Shown here: positions 1-6,032 of the stretch, piece by piece | How positions within the stretch are numbered: the stretch's first letter is position 1 | Layout: the number at the start of each line of letters is the position of its first letter | From: Ignavibacteriota bacterium | GTDB taxonomy: Bacteria; Bacteroidota; Ignavibacteria; Palsa-1295 | Direction of reading: 5' to 3' | Length of the DNA stretch: 11,839 nt | NCBI GenBank assembly: GCA_025357895.1 | Contig: JANYLL010000078.1 | Coordinates: 1-11,839, forward strand | Notes under the pieces: model-generated | Told to the model about the DNA's origin: nothing | Databases searched by the model: none | The model's input: only the letters and a program-made list of their open reading frames with translations | Program-made: the position numbers and the translations under genes

Positions 1-844
1 CTTCAGGCTGCTTCACTAACGGAACGTTATCGTGTTTTACAAATTCATCAATTGCAGAAAAGGCAATTCGTTCTGCTGCTTCCAGATCTGTTCCATGAGC
101 GATGAGGATCGGAATGACGAGAATCGAATATTTCTGCGGACGCGAAAAATTCGTAAGGTTCGTACTCGAGAATTTTGAATTCGGAATGATGATGAGATTA
201 TCAACATTCGTTTTCATCGTCGTTACGCGCCAGGCAATATCATCGATCTGCCCTTCTTCACCCGTAGCAAGTTTAATAAAATCCCCGATCTCCACCTGCT
301 TGGTTGCAATGATCTGTAGTCCGGAAAATAGATTCGAAAGCGTATCCTGCAATGCAAGGGCAACAGCCAATCCTCCGACTCCCAAAGCCGTCAGCATAGG
401 CGTTACTGAAACGCCGAGGCTATGAAAGATCGCAAGTAATCCCAGCAGCGATATTATGATCTTTGTGATATTAACAAGGATCGTCGTCGTCGGCATTGCA
501 GCCGCAGCTTCGCTTCGGGATGAATTGCGCAGCAAGCCCACGGCAATACGGCCGATCATAATTGTAATGGATATCAGGACGAGAACCGATAAAATTTTAT
601 TCGTGATCTCCACCCATGCCGGTTTGAGCGGAATCATTGGCTGGATAATTTTTAAGGCAATAAGAACAAACCAGAGGACGATCACCATCTTCAGTGAACC
701 AATAACGATCTTCCATAATCTCCAGCTTCGTTTATCTGCAAAGCGCAGCAACATCGGAAGCAAAAGCTTTTCCAGTACAACACCAAGAACCACCGCACCG
801 GCGATGATACCAAGAATAGTTAGAATATCTGATAGTGGCAGCAT
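1..844 (-). CDS. MscS-family mechanosensitive ion channel (N-terminal 281 residues; runs off left edge)
   Basis: Small-conductance mechanosensitive channel of the inner membrane, which vents solutes on osmotic downshock. Reading the complement from the ATG at 842-844 gives an unbroken 281-residue frame to the window edge. Hydrophobic segments lie near residues 5-25, 44-67, 84-105 and 121-145. They are followed by the MscS pore-lining helix (about 149-176), rich in Gly/Ala with the GVGGLAVALALQD signature. Next comes the beta domain (about 180-235), with VEIGDFI and the family motif IIIPNSKFS at about 218-226, then the start of the alpha/beta domain. The C-terminus is missing because the window ends. 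With three to four helices before the pore helix it is longer than E. coli MscS and resembles YbdG/YnaI-like members. The start is supported by a hydrophobic N-terminus, but no Shine-Dalgarno is visible. The plus-strand open frames over this stretch are antisense shadows. The family call is firm; the subfamily is inference. Confidence 0.95.
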   Translation of the reverse strand, partial: MLPLSDILTILGIIAGAVVLGVVLEKLLLPMLLRFADKRSWRLWKIVIGSLKMVIVLWFVLIALKIIQPMIPLKPAWVEITNKILSVLVLISITIMIGRIAVGLLRNSSRSEAAAAMPTTTILVNITKIIISLLGLLAIFHSLGVSVTPMLTALGVGGLAVALALQDTLSNLFSGLQIIATKQVEIGDFIKLATGEEGQIDDIAWRVTTMKTNVDNLIIIPNSKFSSTNLTNFSRPQKYSILVIPILIAHGTDLEAAERIAFSAIDEFVKHDNVPLVKQPE

Positions 845-851
845 GTGAATG

Positions 852-859
852 CAAATTTA
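852..859 (-). promoter_or_regulatory. Possible -7 box (TAAATTTG) for the MscS gene
   Basis: On the minus strand this reads TAAATTTG and matches the Bacteroidota -7 consensus TAnnTTTG. It ends only 7 bases before the channel start codon, so the transcript would be leaderless or nearly so. No clear -33 TTTG is seen at the usual distance, so the call is weak. Confidence 0.3.
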
Positions 860-954
860 CGAAGAGAAAAAAGATATTCGGGAATATGTGTCATTATTCA
901 CTACGCAAGAAATTGCGAGTGCGTTTTTTTGCTCCGCTCAGTATGAGAGGCAAA

Positions 955-993
955 TTAAAATTTTTTATAAAAATAGGGCGGCCACGGCCGCCC
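955..993 (-). terminator. Rho-independent terminator of the T9SS protein gene
   Basis: A perfect GC palindrome, GGGCGGCC at 976-983 and GGCCGCCC at 986-993, sits 28 bases past the stop codon of the minus-strand gene ending at 1021. On the minus strand it is followed by TATTTTTAT and further A/T. The stem has a two-base spacer, so the innermost pairs must open to form a loop. On the plus strand it is followed by TTTT, but no plus-strand gene leads into it. Confidence 0.75.
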
Positions 994-1020
994 TTTTCAG
1001 AACATCTATGAAATTTTCTG

Positions 1021-2154
1021 TTACTGGATCACAAGTTTTTTAGTGACCATTTCATTTCCTGATTGGATGGTGACGAGATACACACCTGCTCCAAAGCCTG
1101 TCAGATCAAGTGTCTGAGTGTGGATACCGGCAGTCACCAGCGCATTAAAGATCTGTTTCACCGGAGGTCCTTGTGCAATTGCACTGCCAATCGAAATACT
1201 TACCTGTGCATCTGCAACAAGTGTCAAAGTTATGCTCGGCATGGCTCCGGCAGATGCAGGATTTGGAACGATCTCCGATACCGTCATTCCGTTTGTCGGA
1301 TCACCGGGATTGCCTTTATGCGTTTGTGGTCTGCCGCAATCTTTGCGGATGCTCTGCAAAATATCTTTATTCTTCTTAATGATAGAAGCATAATCTCTCA
1401 AAGCAGCTTCACTTGCTTTGCGCAAAGCGTTGATCTGATCGATCAGCGATCTGATCTGTGCCCGAACGGTAGAATCTTTCGTGCCTTTCAACCCTCTGAT
1501 CTGCTTGATAAGAGCATCGATCTGCGTCTGGTTATCGGTGATGATCTTCTGATCCGCAGCGAGCTGACTTGCATCGGCTGCTGTGATCTGCGTGAGGAAA
1601 ATATTCCAGCATGAATCACTTAGTCCGAAATGTCCTCTTCTGTCCTTATCATGTTTTCCGCCGTCACCTTTTGACGTATCGCGCGGTCCCCCTTTGCCGG
1701 TATCACGAGGATTATTTGGTCTGCCGCAATTTTCTTCGATCGTAGAAAGTAATTTGCTATTATTTCCGATGACGGAATTAATATCCATCTGTGCAGCGCC
1801 ATTCGCCTTATTAATCGTTTCTAATTGACTGTTAAGATCTTTGATCTTCTGGCGTGTTGCAGAATCTCTTCCGCCACCATTCTTTAAAAGATCGCCGATC
1901 TGCTTATTCAAAGCATCGATCTGAGCCTGATTACCGGAAATTGTCGCCTGATCAGCAGCAAGTTTCGCTGCATCTGCAGCAGATATTTGGGACAAGAAGA
2001 CATTCCAGCAGGAATCGCTTAATCCGAAATGAGCATTTTTCCCCGGATCGCCGCTGCCTGGTCCACCTTGATTTGGCTTGCCGTCTGCAAAAGCAGATAC
2101 GCTAAGCAACGTCCCGAATAAAAGCGCTAAAGCTAATGTTTTCAAATAGTTCAT
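1021..2154 (-). CDS. Secreted protein with two Cys-bracketed helical repeats and a T9SS type A sorting domain
   Basis: A 377-residue protein, starting at the ATG at 2152-2154. This start puts a classic signal peptide first (MNYLKTLALALLF..., cleavage likely after SAFA at residue 23). The 35 extra upstream codons of the open frame look noncoding. Residues 42-146 and 175-276 are two copies of one domain: each opens with HFGLSDSCWN and closes with CGRP. Between these lies a Gln/Asn/Ala-rich helical hairpin with heptad-like spacing, broken by a short Gly-rich or charged turn. The linkers are Gly/Pro/Asp/Lys-rich. Residues from about 289 (VSEIVPNPAS... GVYLVTIQSG... KKLVIQ) match the C-terminal sorting domain that sends cargo through the type IX secretion system across the outer membrane. 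The four Cys residues (49, 143, 182, 273) could form one disulfide per repeat. The domain family is not recognised and the role is unknown, perhaps surface-attached. Confidence 0.9.
   Translation of the reverse strand: MNYLKTLALALLFGTLLSVSAFADGKPNQGGPGSGDPGKNAHFGLSDSCWNVFLSQISAADAAKLAADQATISGNQAQIDALNKQIGDLLKNGGGRDSATRQKIKDLNSQLETINKANGAAQMDINSVIGNNSKLLSTIEENCGRPNNPRDTGKGGPRDTSKGDGGKHDKDRRGHFGLSDSCWNIFLTQITAADASQLAADQKIITDNQTQIDALIKQIRGLKGTKDSTVRAQIRSLIDQINALRKASEAALRDYASIIKKNKDILQSIRKDCGRPQTHKGNPGDPTNGMTVSEIVPNPASAGAMPSITLTLVADAQVSISIGSAIAQGPPVKQIFNALVTAGIHTQTLDLTGFGAGVYLVTIQSGNEMVTKKLVIQ
1327..1632 (-). repeat. Second internal protein repeat of the T9SS cargo (residues 175-276)
   Basis: Begins HFGLSDSCWN and ends DCGRP. 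The turn between helices is shorter (RGLKGTKDS), and the second helix is more basic than in copy 1. The ends are almost invariant while the helices have drifted, which suggests that the Cys-bearing caps are the constrained part. Confidence 0.85.
1717..2031 (-). repeat. First internal protein repeat of the T9SS cargo (residues 42-146)
   Basis: Encodes HFGLSDSCWN at the start, a predicted helical hairpin with a Gly-rich turn (KNGGGRDS, residues 91-98), and NCGRP at the end. It is about 105 residues long and clearly homologous to the second copy. Shared positions include SAADA/TAADA, LAADQ, NQxQIDAL and the two Cys. Confidence 0.85.
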
Positions 2155-2538
2155 CGTAGTATTGATAATTAAATTTTCCTGGAAATAGCACTCCGATCTC
2201 TCTTTCGGGGTTAGCAAAGAGCGAAATGCTGCTATGTAACTTATGCCAGAATGATACAATTCCTGAGAAGTTGTTTCAGTGAGAAGTACTACTCTTTGTA
2301 ATTTTCTTCCCTGACTCTCTCAGAGGCACGAGGATGAGAAAGGTTTAATTATAAAATTTACCGGCTCGTCAGCACTATATCTTTGGGAACATCAAATTTT
2401 GATGCAATAGTTTGTCCTGCAAAATACGGAAAATTATTGCGAAATAATAAATTCGAGCGAGGTTAAAAAGCACTTATATGAGTAAGAGAGCAATTACAAT
2501 TTCCTGTATTATACAAACCCGTTTCGCCCGGCAAGTTT

Positions 2539-2574
2539 ACTCTGCCAAAATTGCGAAAGCAAATTTGACAGAGT
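2539..2574. repeat. Long hairpin with GAAA tetraloop
   Basis: The arms ACTCTG, CAAA and TTGC pair with GCAA, TTTG and CAGAGT around a GAAA loop. This gives 14 pairs interrupted by two single mismatches. C(GAAA)G is an unusually stable tetraloop. It lies 48 bases past the repressor stop, but no T-run follows on either strand, so it is not a standard terminator. It may be a relic of a small palindromic element or a processed 3' end. Confidence 0.6.
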
Positions 2575-2597
2575 GCAGCATGGCAACATCAAAAATT

Positions 2598-2621
2598 TGT
2601 AATTCCTAATTCGTAATTTTC
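2598..2621. repeat. AATTCCTA/AATTCGTA octamer repeat after the repressor stop
   Basis: Short period-8 repeat reading TTGTAATTCCTAATTCGTAA on the plus strand. It lies directly downstream of the minus-strand repressor stop codon (2622-2624). The same repeat follows the stop of the minus-strand gene at 11738, and a degenerate version follows the outer-membrane gene stop at 9904. Confidence 0.6.
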
Positions 2622-3062
2622 TTAATACTCTCTTCTTCTTCTGATCTCCTGACGGATAACAGATAGCGAGCGCTTAACCCATTGCATGGTAGCATCGTCG
2701 GGGCGTTCGCCGCCCATGAAGCGTACCATCGCTGCATCGCTTCCGAGCACATCATCTATATCTATAGTACGCGGACCTTCGTCTTTATCAGTTTTCGGTA
2801 AGTAAAGATCATCGAATGGAATACCCATAGCTTCGGCGATCTTGCGCAGCGTATTTTTCGTAACGCCGGATTCATCGTTTTCAATACGCGATAAATGCGC
2901 CTGTGTGATATCGGCAGTTCGCGAAATATATCCCTGCTTGATTCCGCGTTCATCACGCAGACGACGAAGCCGCTGCCCCTGGGTTTCCCTGCGTCGAAGC
3001 GGCGGCTCTCCTGCGTTCTCCATAGGCCGTTTTTCCGAAGTAGTTTTTTCCGTTGTTTCCAT
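2622..3062 (-). CDS. XRE-family helix-turn-helix regulator (candidate phage-type repressor)
   Basis: A 146-residue DNA-binding protein. Residues 1-28 are a charged, low-complexity lead. Residues 29-88 form a Cro/C1-type HTH (QRLRRLRDERGIKQGYISR, recognition helix about TQAHLSRIEN at 53-62, then LRKIAEAMGIPFDDLY). The C-terminal 55 residues include DDVLGSDAAMVRFMGGERPDD and a basic helix ending RRRREY. This tail may dimerise and shows no S24/LexA protease motif. The start at 3060-3062 could instead be the Met at codon 14, since the family domain begins only later. The gene is transcribed away from two tandem plus-strand promoters that lead into the phage remnant, the usual place for a phage or island repressor. 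Its own promoter shares its core with those, so autoregulation is plausible but inferred. Confidence 0.9.
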   Translation of the reverse strand: METTEKTTSEKRPMENAGEPPLRRRETQGQRLRRLRDERGIKQGYISRTADITQAHLSRIENDESGVTKNTLRKIAEAMGIPFDDLYLPKTDKDEGPRTIDIDDVLGSDAAMVRFMGGERPDDATMQWVKRSLSVIRQEIRRRREY

Positions 3063-3098
3063 AAAATAAGAAAGGTAGTAAAATCAAAAAATACAAAC

Positions 3099-3117
3099 GT
3101 GCTGATGCTCTAAGCAC
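3099..3117. promoter_or_regulatory. Dyad overlapping the expected transcription start of the repressor
   Basis: GTGCT (3099-3103) and AGCAC (3113-3117) form an inverted repeat that ends inside the -7 box of the repressor promoter, where an autoregulatory operator would sit. It is short, and the operator role is inferred from position only. Confidence 0.35.
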
Positions 3118-3148
3118 AAATATACGAAATTTTTATCAGAAAACCAAA
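3117..3148 (-). promoter_or_regulatory. Promoter of the HTH repressor (TTTG-N20-TATATTTG)
   Basis: On the minus strand the -7 box TATATTTG (complement of 3117-3124) is preceded 20 bases upstream by TTTG (complement of 3145-3148). This fits the Bacteroidota housekeeping consensus. The leader would be about 48 bases. The 16-mer AATTTCGTATATTTGT (complement of 3116-3131) recurs exactly in the plus-strand promoter at 3236-3251. Confidence 0.75.
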
Positions 3149-3169
3149 AAAAAATATGCTGAATTTAAG

Positions 3170-3265
3170 CCAATTTCGACATTTTTGAATTTTTTTTATT
3201 TTTTTTTATGATGGGCACCTTGACAAACGTCGTACAATTTCGTATATTTGTATTCAAAAGTTCAT
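3170..3265 (+). repeat. Duplicated promoter unit, copy 1
   Basis: About 95 bases covering T-tracts, GCACCTTGACAAA, CGTATATTTGTATTC and AGTTC. It recurs 201 bases downstream with only scattered differences. Similarity fades downstream but seems to reach the short ATG frame at 3290. Confidence 0.8.
3220..3250 (+). promoter_or_regulatory. Plus-strand promoter P1 (TTGACA-N17-TATATTTG)
   Basis: TTGACA at 3220-3225 and TATATTTG at 3243-3250 with a 17-base spacer, preceded by long T-tracts. It points toward the phage remnant, and transcription would begin near 3257. A six-codon frame (3290-3310, MSSHRS) follows. Its core 16-mer is identical to that of the repressor promoter. Confidence 0.75.
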
Positions 3266-3369
3266 CTCAATAGTTTTTTTATATAATTTATGTCTTCGCA
3301 CCGCTCCTAAGGAAAAGAATAAAAACAGAATTATTTTGTATCTTAAAAAAATAAATATTGTGATATTGA

Positions 3370-3466
3370 GCAAATTTGAGTGATTTTAATTTTTTTTTCA
3401 TTTTTTCTTCGATGAGCACCTTGACAAATGAATAATTATTCCGTATATTTGTATTCGAGAGTTCGA
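3370..3466 (+). repeat. Duplicated promoter unit, copy 2
   Basis: Second copy of the unit at 3170-3265, with the same order of T-tracts, GCACCTTGACAAA, CGTATATTTGTATTC and AGTTC. Confidence 0.8.
3421..3451 (+). promoter_or_regulatory. Plus-strand promoter P2 (TTGACA-N17-TATATTTG)
   Basis: TTGACA at 3421-3426 and TATATTTG at 3444-3451, again with a 17-base spacer. A 19-codon frame (3493-3552, MIFTLQENNEKPKLKLFTL) begins about 35 bases after the expected start, and the 79-codon gene at 3606 follows. This makes P2 the likely promoter of the first island gene. Confidence 0.75.
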
Positions 3467-3605
3467 ACATAAGCATTTTTTTTGTTTATTTTATGATTTT
3501 TACTCTTCAGGAGAATAATGAAAAGCCAAAACTGAAACTTTTCACCCTGTAATCATCTTTTCAACTCGTTCTTTCTTATCTCGTTCTTAAATAAATAACC
3601 GATCC

Positions 3606-3845
3606 GTGAAAGCTGAAAAATATATTATCACTACTGAAGGCGTAGAGCCTACGAGCCGTATTACCCGCATGGGATTTGGCATCGCCGGCGAGGAAGTGCA
3701 GCAATTTTTAAACGATGGAGCGCCGCTTGTACGCGTTCATGTCGTCGGACCGGAAAAAGACGTGATCTTCGCAAAAGAAAAAGGAAAAGATTGGCGCCTG
3801 CATGATATCAAACAGCGAATTAAGGGACTGACAATGGAGGACTAA
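3606..3845 (+). CDS. Small hypothetical protein, first gene of the phage remnant
   Basis: A 79-residue soluble protein with a GTG start; a TAA 15 bases upstream in frame limits other choices. The family is not recognised. The sequence has a beta-rich first half (MKAEKYIITTEG... GFGIAGEEVQQFLNDGAPLVRVHVVGP) and a charged, probably helical end (KEKGKDWRLHDIKQRIKGLTMED). There is no membrane segment, signal peptide or Cys. It has balanced composition and codon use like the neighbouring genes, lies about 155 bases after promoter P2, and is followed by a terminator-like structure. It is thus probably a single-gene unit. No function can be assigned. Confidence 0.65.
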   Translation: MKAEKYIITTEGVEPTSRITRMGFGIAGEEVQQFLNDGAPLVRVHVVGPEKDVIFAKEKGKDWRLHDIKQRIKGLTMED

Positions 3846-3929
3846 GGAAAGTTAAGAGTTGTCAGCTCACAGTTTAAAGTAAGGGGAATACCTTTTCCCG
3901 AAAATAATCATTCATAAAAAAACATGACT

Positions 3930-3975
3930 GCTTTTGCACAATGCAAAAGCGCGCGGATAAGCTTTGCCTTTTTTT
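3930..3975 (+). terminator. Terminator with an alternative competing hairpin
   Basis: GCAAAAGC (3943-3950) can pair with GCTTTGC (3961-3967, one bulge), followed at once by seven T (3969-3975): a plausible intrinsic terminator for the gene ending at 3845. The same GCAAAAGC is also a perfect 8-bp partner of GCTTTTGC at 3930-3937, with loop ACAAT. The two hairpins exclude each other. Confidence 0.5.
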
Positions 3976-3992
3976 GAAACGATAACTATATC

Positions 3993-4065
3993 GGTAGGCG
4001 CAGGCTTTAGCCAGCGTGAATGCCGCATGGTGAGTAACGCCCTCAGGCTAAAGCCTGCGCCTACC
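3993..4065. repeat. REP-like paired palindromic element
   Basis: GGTAGGCGCAGGCTTTAGCC at 3993-4012 is exactly inverted at 4046-4065, with a short inner inverted repeat (GCGT 4014-4017, ACGC 4037-4040). The form is that of a paired REP/BIME element. Related partial copies occur at 4436-4461 and 8563-8581. No transposase gene is nearby. Confidence 0.85.
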
Positions 4066-4107
4066 ATACTAACTGAAAAATTTTCTTAACAAAAATAAAT
4101 TACGACT

Positions 4108-4416
4108 ATGATAAACACAGAAAACTACCAGACCAAAGAATTCAGCCCCGTTCTCAGTGTTCATGCTACTTCTCCAAAAAAACGCTTGCGCGTTCCGCGG
4201 AAAAGTAAATGTGAAGAAAGCCCTGCACATGTCGAGATCCATCCGCGTGATCTGAATTTCCTTTCGGATTTCGTAAAGGTCTCTGCATTCTATATCGAAG
4301 ACCTGGAAGATTATGTTGGCGAAGAACTCATGGACTTCTGACAAACCCGCGATCACGCCCTGCGCATCATCACCGATGTGATGGTGCAGCGTGCTGAAGA
4401 AGTCGGCGCTTTTTAG
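4108..4416 (+). pseudogene. Small phage-type gene before terL, interrupted by TGA
   Basis: The ATG at 4108 opens a 77-codon frame ending at TGA (4339-4341). The same frame continues without a break for 24 sense codons (QTRDHALRIITDVMVQRAEE...) to a TAG at 4414-4416, and this tail looks as protein-like as the head. A Trp codon (TGG) changed to TGA would restore ...EELMDFWQTRDHAL. The N-terminal 35 residues are basic, and the rest is acidic and helical. Its position directly before the terminase large subunit is where phages often carry the small terminase subunit, but no recognisable motif supports that. The shorter 77-residue product could also be the real gene. Confidence 0.5.
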
Positions 4417-4435
4417 AAAAGCTCATCCCCATTGG

Positions 4436-4461
4436 TAGGCGCCGGCTTCAGCCTGCACCTA
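4436..4461. repeat. Compact REP-like hairpin
   Basis: TAGG, GC and GGCT pair with AGCC, GC and CCTA around a TC loop with two mismatches. It is a degenerate, contracted relative of the paired element at 3993-4065, in the spacer just before terL. Confidence 0.65.
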
Positions 4462-4508
4462 TCGATACTACCTCCGTCCTTTCCTTTACCGTAATTCCCA
4501 TTTCCATT

Positions 4509-6032
4509 ATGTCTGAAAAAGTAGAACAAGAATACATCCCTCTTAAACAATTTGCTTCTGAACAACTCGGCATTATCATGTGGCCTAAGCTCGAAGAGAT
4601 CTTCGACGCTGTGCAAACAGGCAAGCGAAAGATCCTCATCCGCAGCTGCAACGGCGCAGGCAAGACTGCTGCACTTGCTGCTATATGCAACTGGAAATTA
4701 AAAATGTGCGATGACTCGATGATCGTTACAACGGCTTCGAGCCATACACAGGTCAAGCGAAATCTCTGGGGCGAAATTCGCAAGCAGGCGAAGAATGCAA
4801 ATCTCTTTGAGCCAAAGCAGATCACCGAAACATTCATCAAGATCACTGATAAACATTATGCTATAGGCATTTCTCCGGCTCTTCCGGAAAATGCGCAGGG
4901 CTTTCATGCTGAGCGAATGCTGATCGTTGTTGATGAAGCAACCGGCGTCAGCCGCGATATCATGAATGCACTCTTTGGTAATGCGACCGGAAAAGAAGCA
5001 CAGGTTATCCTTGCCTATAATCCTCTTGACACCGATTCATTTCCATTCGAAGCAGAGCATAACGGCGATTGGCATCTGATCCAGATCTCTGCGCTCGATC
5101 ATCCGAATGTAGCGCAGCGAAGAGGAACTGACGCGGAGTCCAGTGACACGGACTCTCAGTCCCTGAGCGAGGCTTCGCCGGACGCACTACGAGTTCATCC
5201 CACCGGAGAAAGTCCTCCGACTGATAAGAACAATATCCCCGAGATCAAAGGCGCTGTTTCACCTCAATGGCTTGCAGATATGCTTCCTACCTGGAGCTAT
5301 GAAGTGGAAGCGGGTTCGAAAGATAGTTTTCTATTCAACGGAAAACATTGGCGCAAGACGGCAGAAGTATCGGCGCGGATATTAGGTGAATAGTCCACCG
5401 AAAGCGGCGAAGGATTAATTGCGATGCATCAGGTTCATCGCTCGCTTGAAATACAAGAAGAGCGCGGAATAAAAACGATGGGCATTGATATTGCACGAAG
5501 CGGAAAAGATGAAACGGTATTTGCATTCTTCGATGGCAATACACAACTTCCCTTTTATGCAATGCGCACAAAAGATCTTCTTGAGATCGCAGAGAAAGCG
5601 GAAAGTTTTTATAAACAGGGATGGGAAATTATCTCACTCGATGATACCGGAGTCGGCGGAGGTGTTAAGGATATTCTGAAATCCCGCGCAATTCCCTGCC
5701 ATCCCGTAAATTTCGGATCTTCGGCAAAAGGATTTCTTAATACACCATACAGGCAATTTGCAAATGCACGGGCTGAGATGTATTTTAATCTCGATGATGA
5801 GTTAAAACGCTGTCACATAAAACTTTTGGATGATCATAAATTTCATCAGGAAATAACGGCAGTACGCATACACAGCCTGGGATCGGAAAAATATCTGCTC
5901 GAAGATAAGAACGATCTGAAGAAACGCCTGGGCAGAAGTCCGGACCGTGCAGATGCAACCGTACTTGCACGATATGGATTGAAATTGGAGGAAATCAGAA
6001 AAAAACAAGAATCAAAGGTCTACTTAATGTAA
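4509..6032 (+). pseudogene. terL: Phage terminase large subunit, split by an in-frame TAG
   Basis: Motor and nuclease that package phage DNA into the prohead. The frame from ATG 4509 runs 294 codons to TAG (5391-5393), then continues in the same frame to TAA at 6032, giving 507 codons in all. The N-terminal ATPase half has a Walker A-like SCNGAGKT (residues 46-53), a Walker B with catalytic Glu, MLIVVDE (137-143), and the coupling-type AYNP (169-172). The nuclease half has the RNase H-like acidic set: GIDIAR (Asp327), SLDDTG (Asp378/379) and RSPDRADAT (Asp479/482). All catalytic residues remain, so the TAG is the main lesion. A ~35-residue in-frame insertion (5121-5225) interrupts the ALDHPNV... 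GAVSPQW stretch. The nuclease half has its own ATG at 5424 with GAAGGA upstream and could in principle be made separately. Genes ending in TAG nearby argue against recoding. Confidence 0.85.
5121..5225. repeat. In-frame palindrome-rich insertion inside terL
   Basis: About 105 bases that keep the reading frame but encode a Ser/Asp/Thr/Pro-rich stretch unlike any terminase. The DNA holds nested short inverted repeats: GAGTCC with GGACTC, GCGA with TCGC around GGCT, and GGAG with CTCC. The borders are estimated from where the usual terminase pattern (ALDHPNV, then PEIKGAVSPQW) stops and resumes. Confidence 0.55.

Larger units (their letters stand above)
2155..2621. other. 467-base intergenic stretch between the T9SS gene and the repressor
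   Basis: No gene is supported here. It should hold the promoter of the T9SS gene, but I find no TAnnTTTG box on the minus strand close to the start. It contains a 15-base perfect palindrome (CATCAAATTTTGATG, 2390-2404), the long GNRA-type hairpin at 2539-2574, and an octamer-type repeat just after the repressor stop (2598-2621). Everything else is AT-rich and unremarkable. Confidence 0.6.

Noticed and set aside
102..848. Plus-strand open frames at 102-425 and 456-848
   Set aside because: They are antisense to the MscS-family frame, which carries clear family motifs over the same bases.
849..1043. Plus-strand 64-codon frame
   Set aside because: It crosses the terminator at 976-993 and runs into the T9SS gene antisense, with no protein-like pattern.
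1429..1462. GATC-rich nested palindromes such as CTGATCGATCAG
   Set aside because: They fall in coding sequence for the repeated helical Gln/Ile/Asp text and follow from codon use there.
2155..2259. 35-codon N-terminal extension of the T9SS protein
   Set aside because: The signal peptide begins at the Met encoded at 2154; the upstream residues would bury it and do not look coding.
3288..3476. Minus-strand 62-codon frame
   Set aside because: It lies antisense to the duplicated promoter unit, is Lys/Phe-rich from T-tracts, and has no supporting signal.
4339..5393. Stop-codon reassignment (TGA or TAG read as an amino acid)
   Set aside because: Gene A and the barrel gene end in TAG, and different stops (TGA, TAG, TAA) plus true frameshifts occur in the phage genes, so ordinary decay is simpler.
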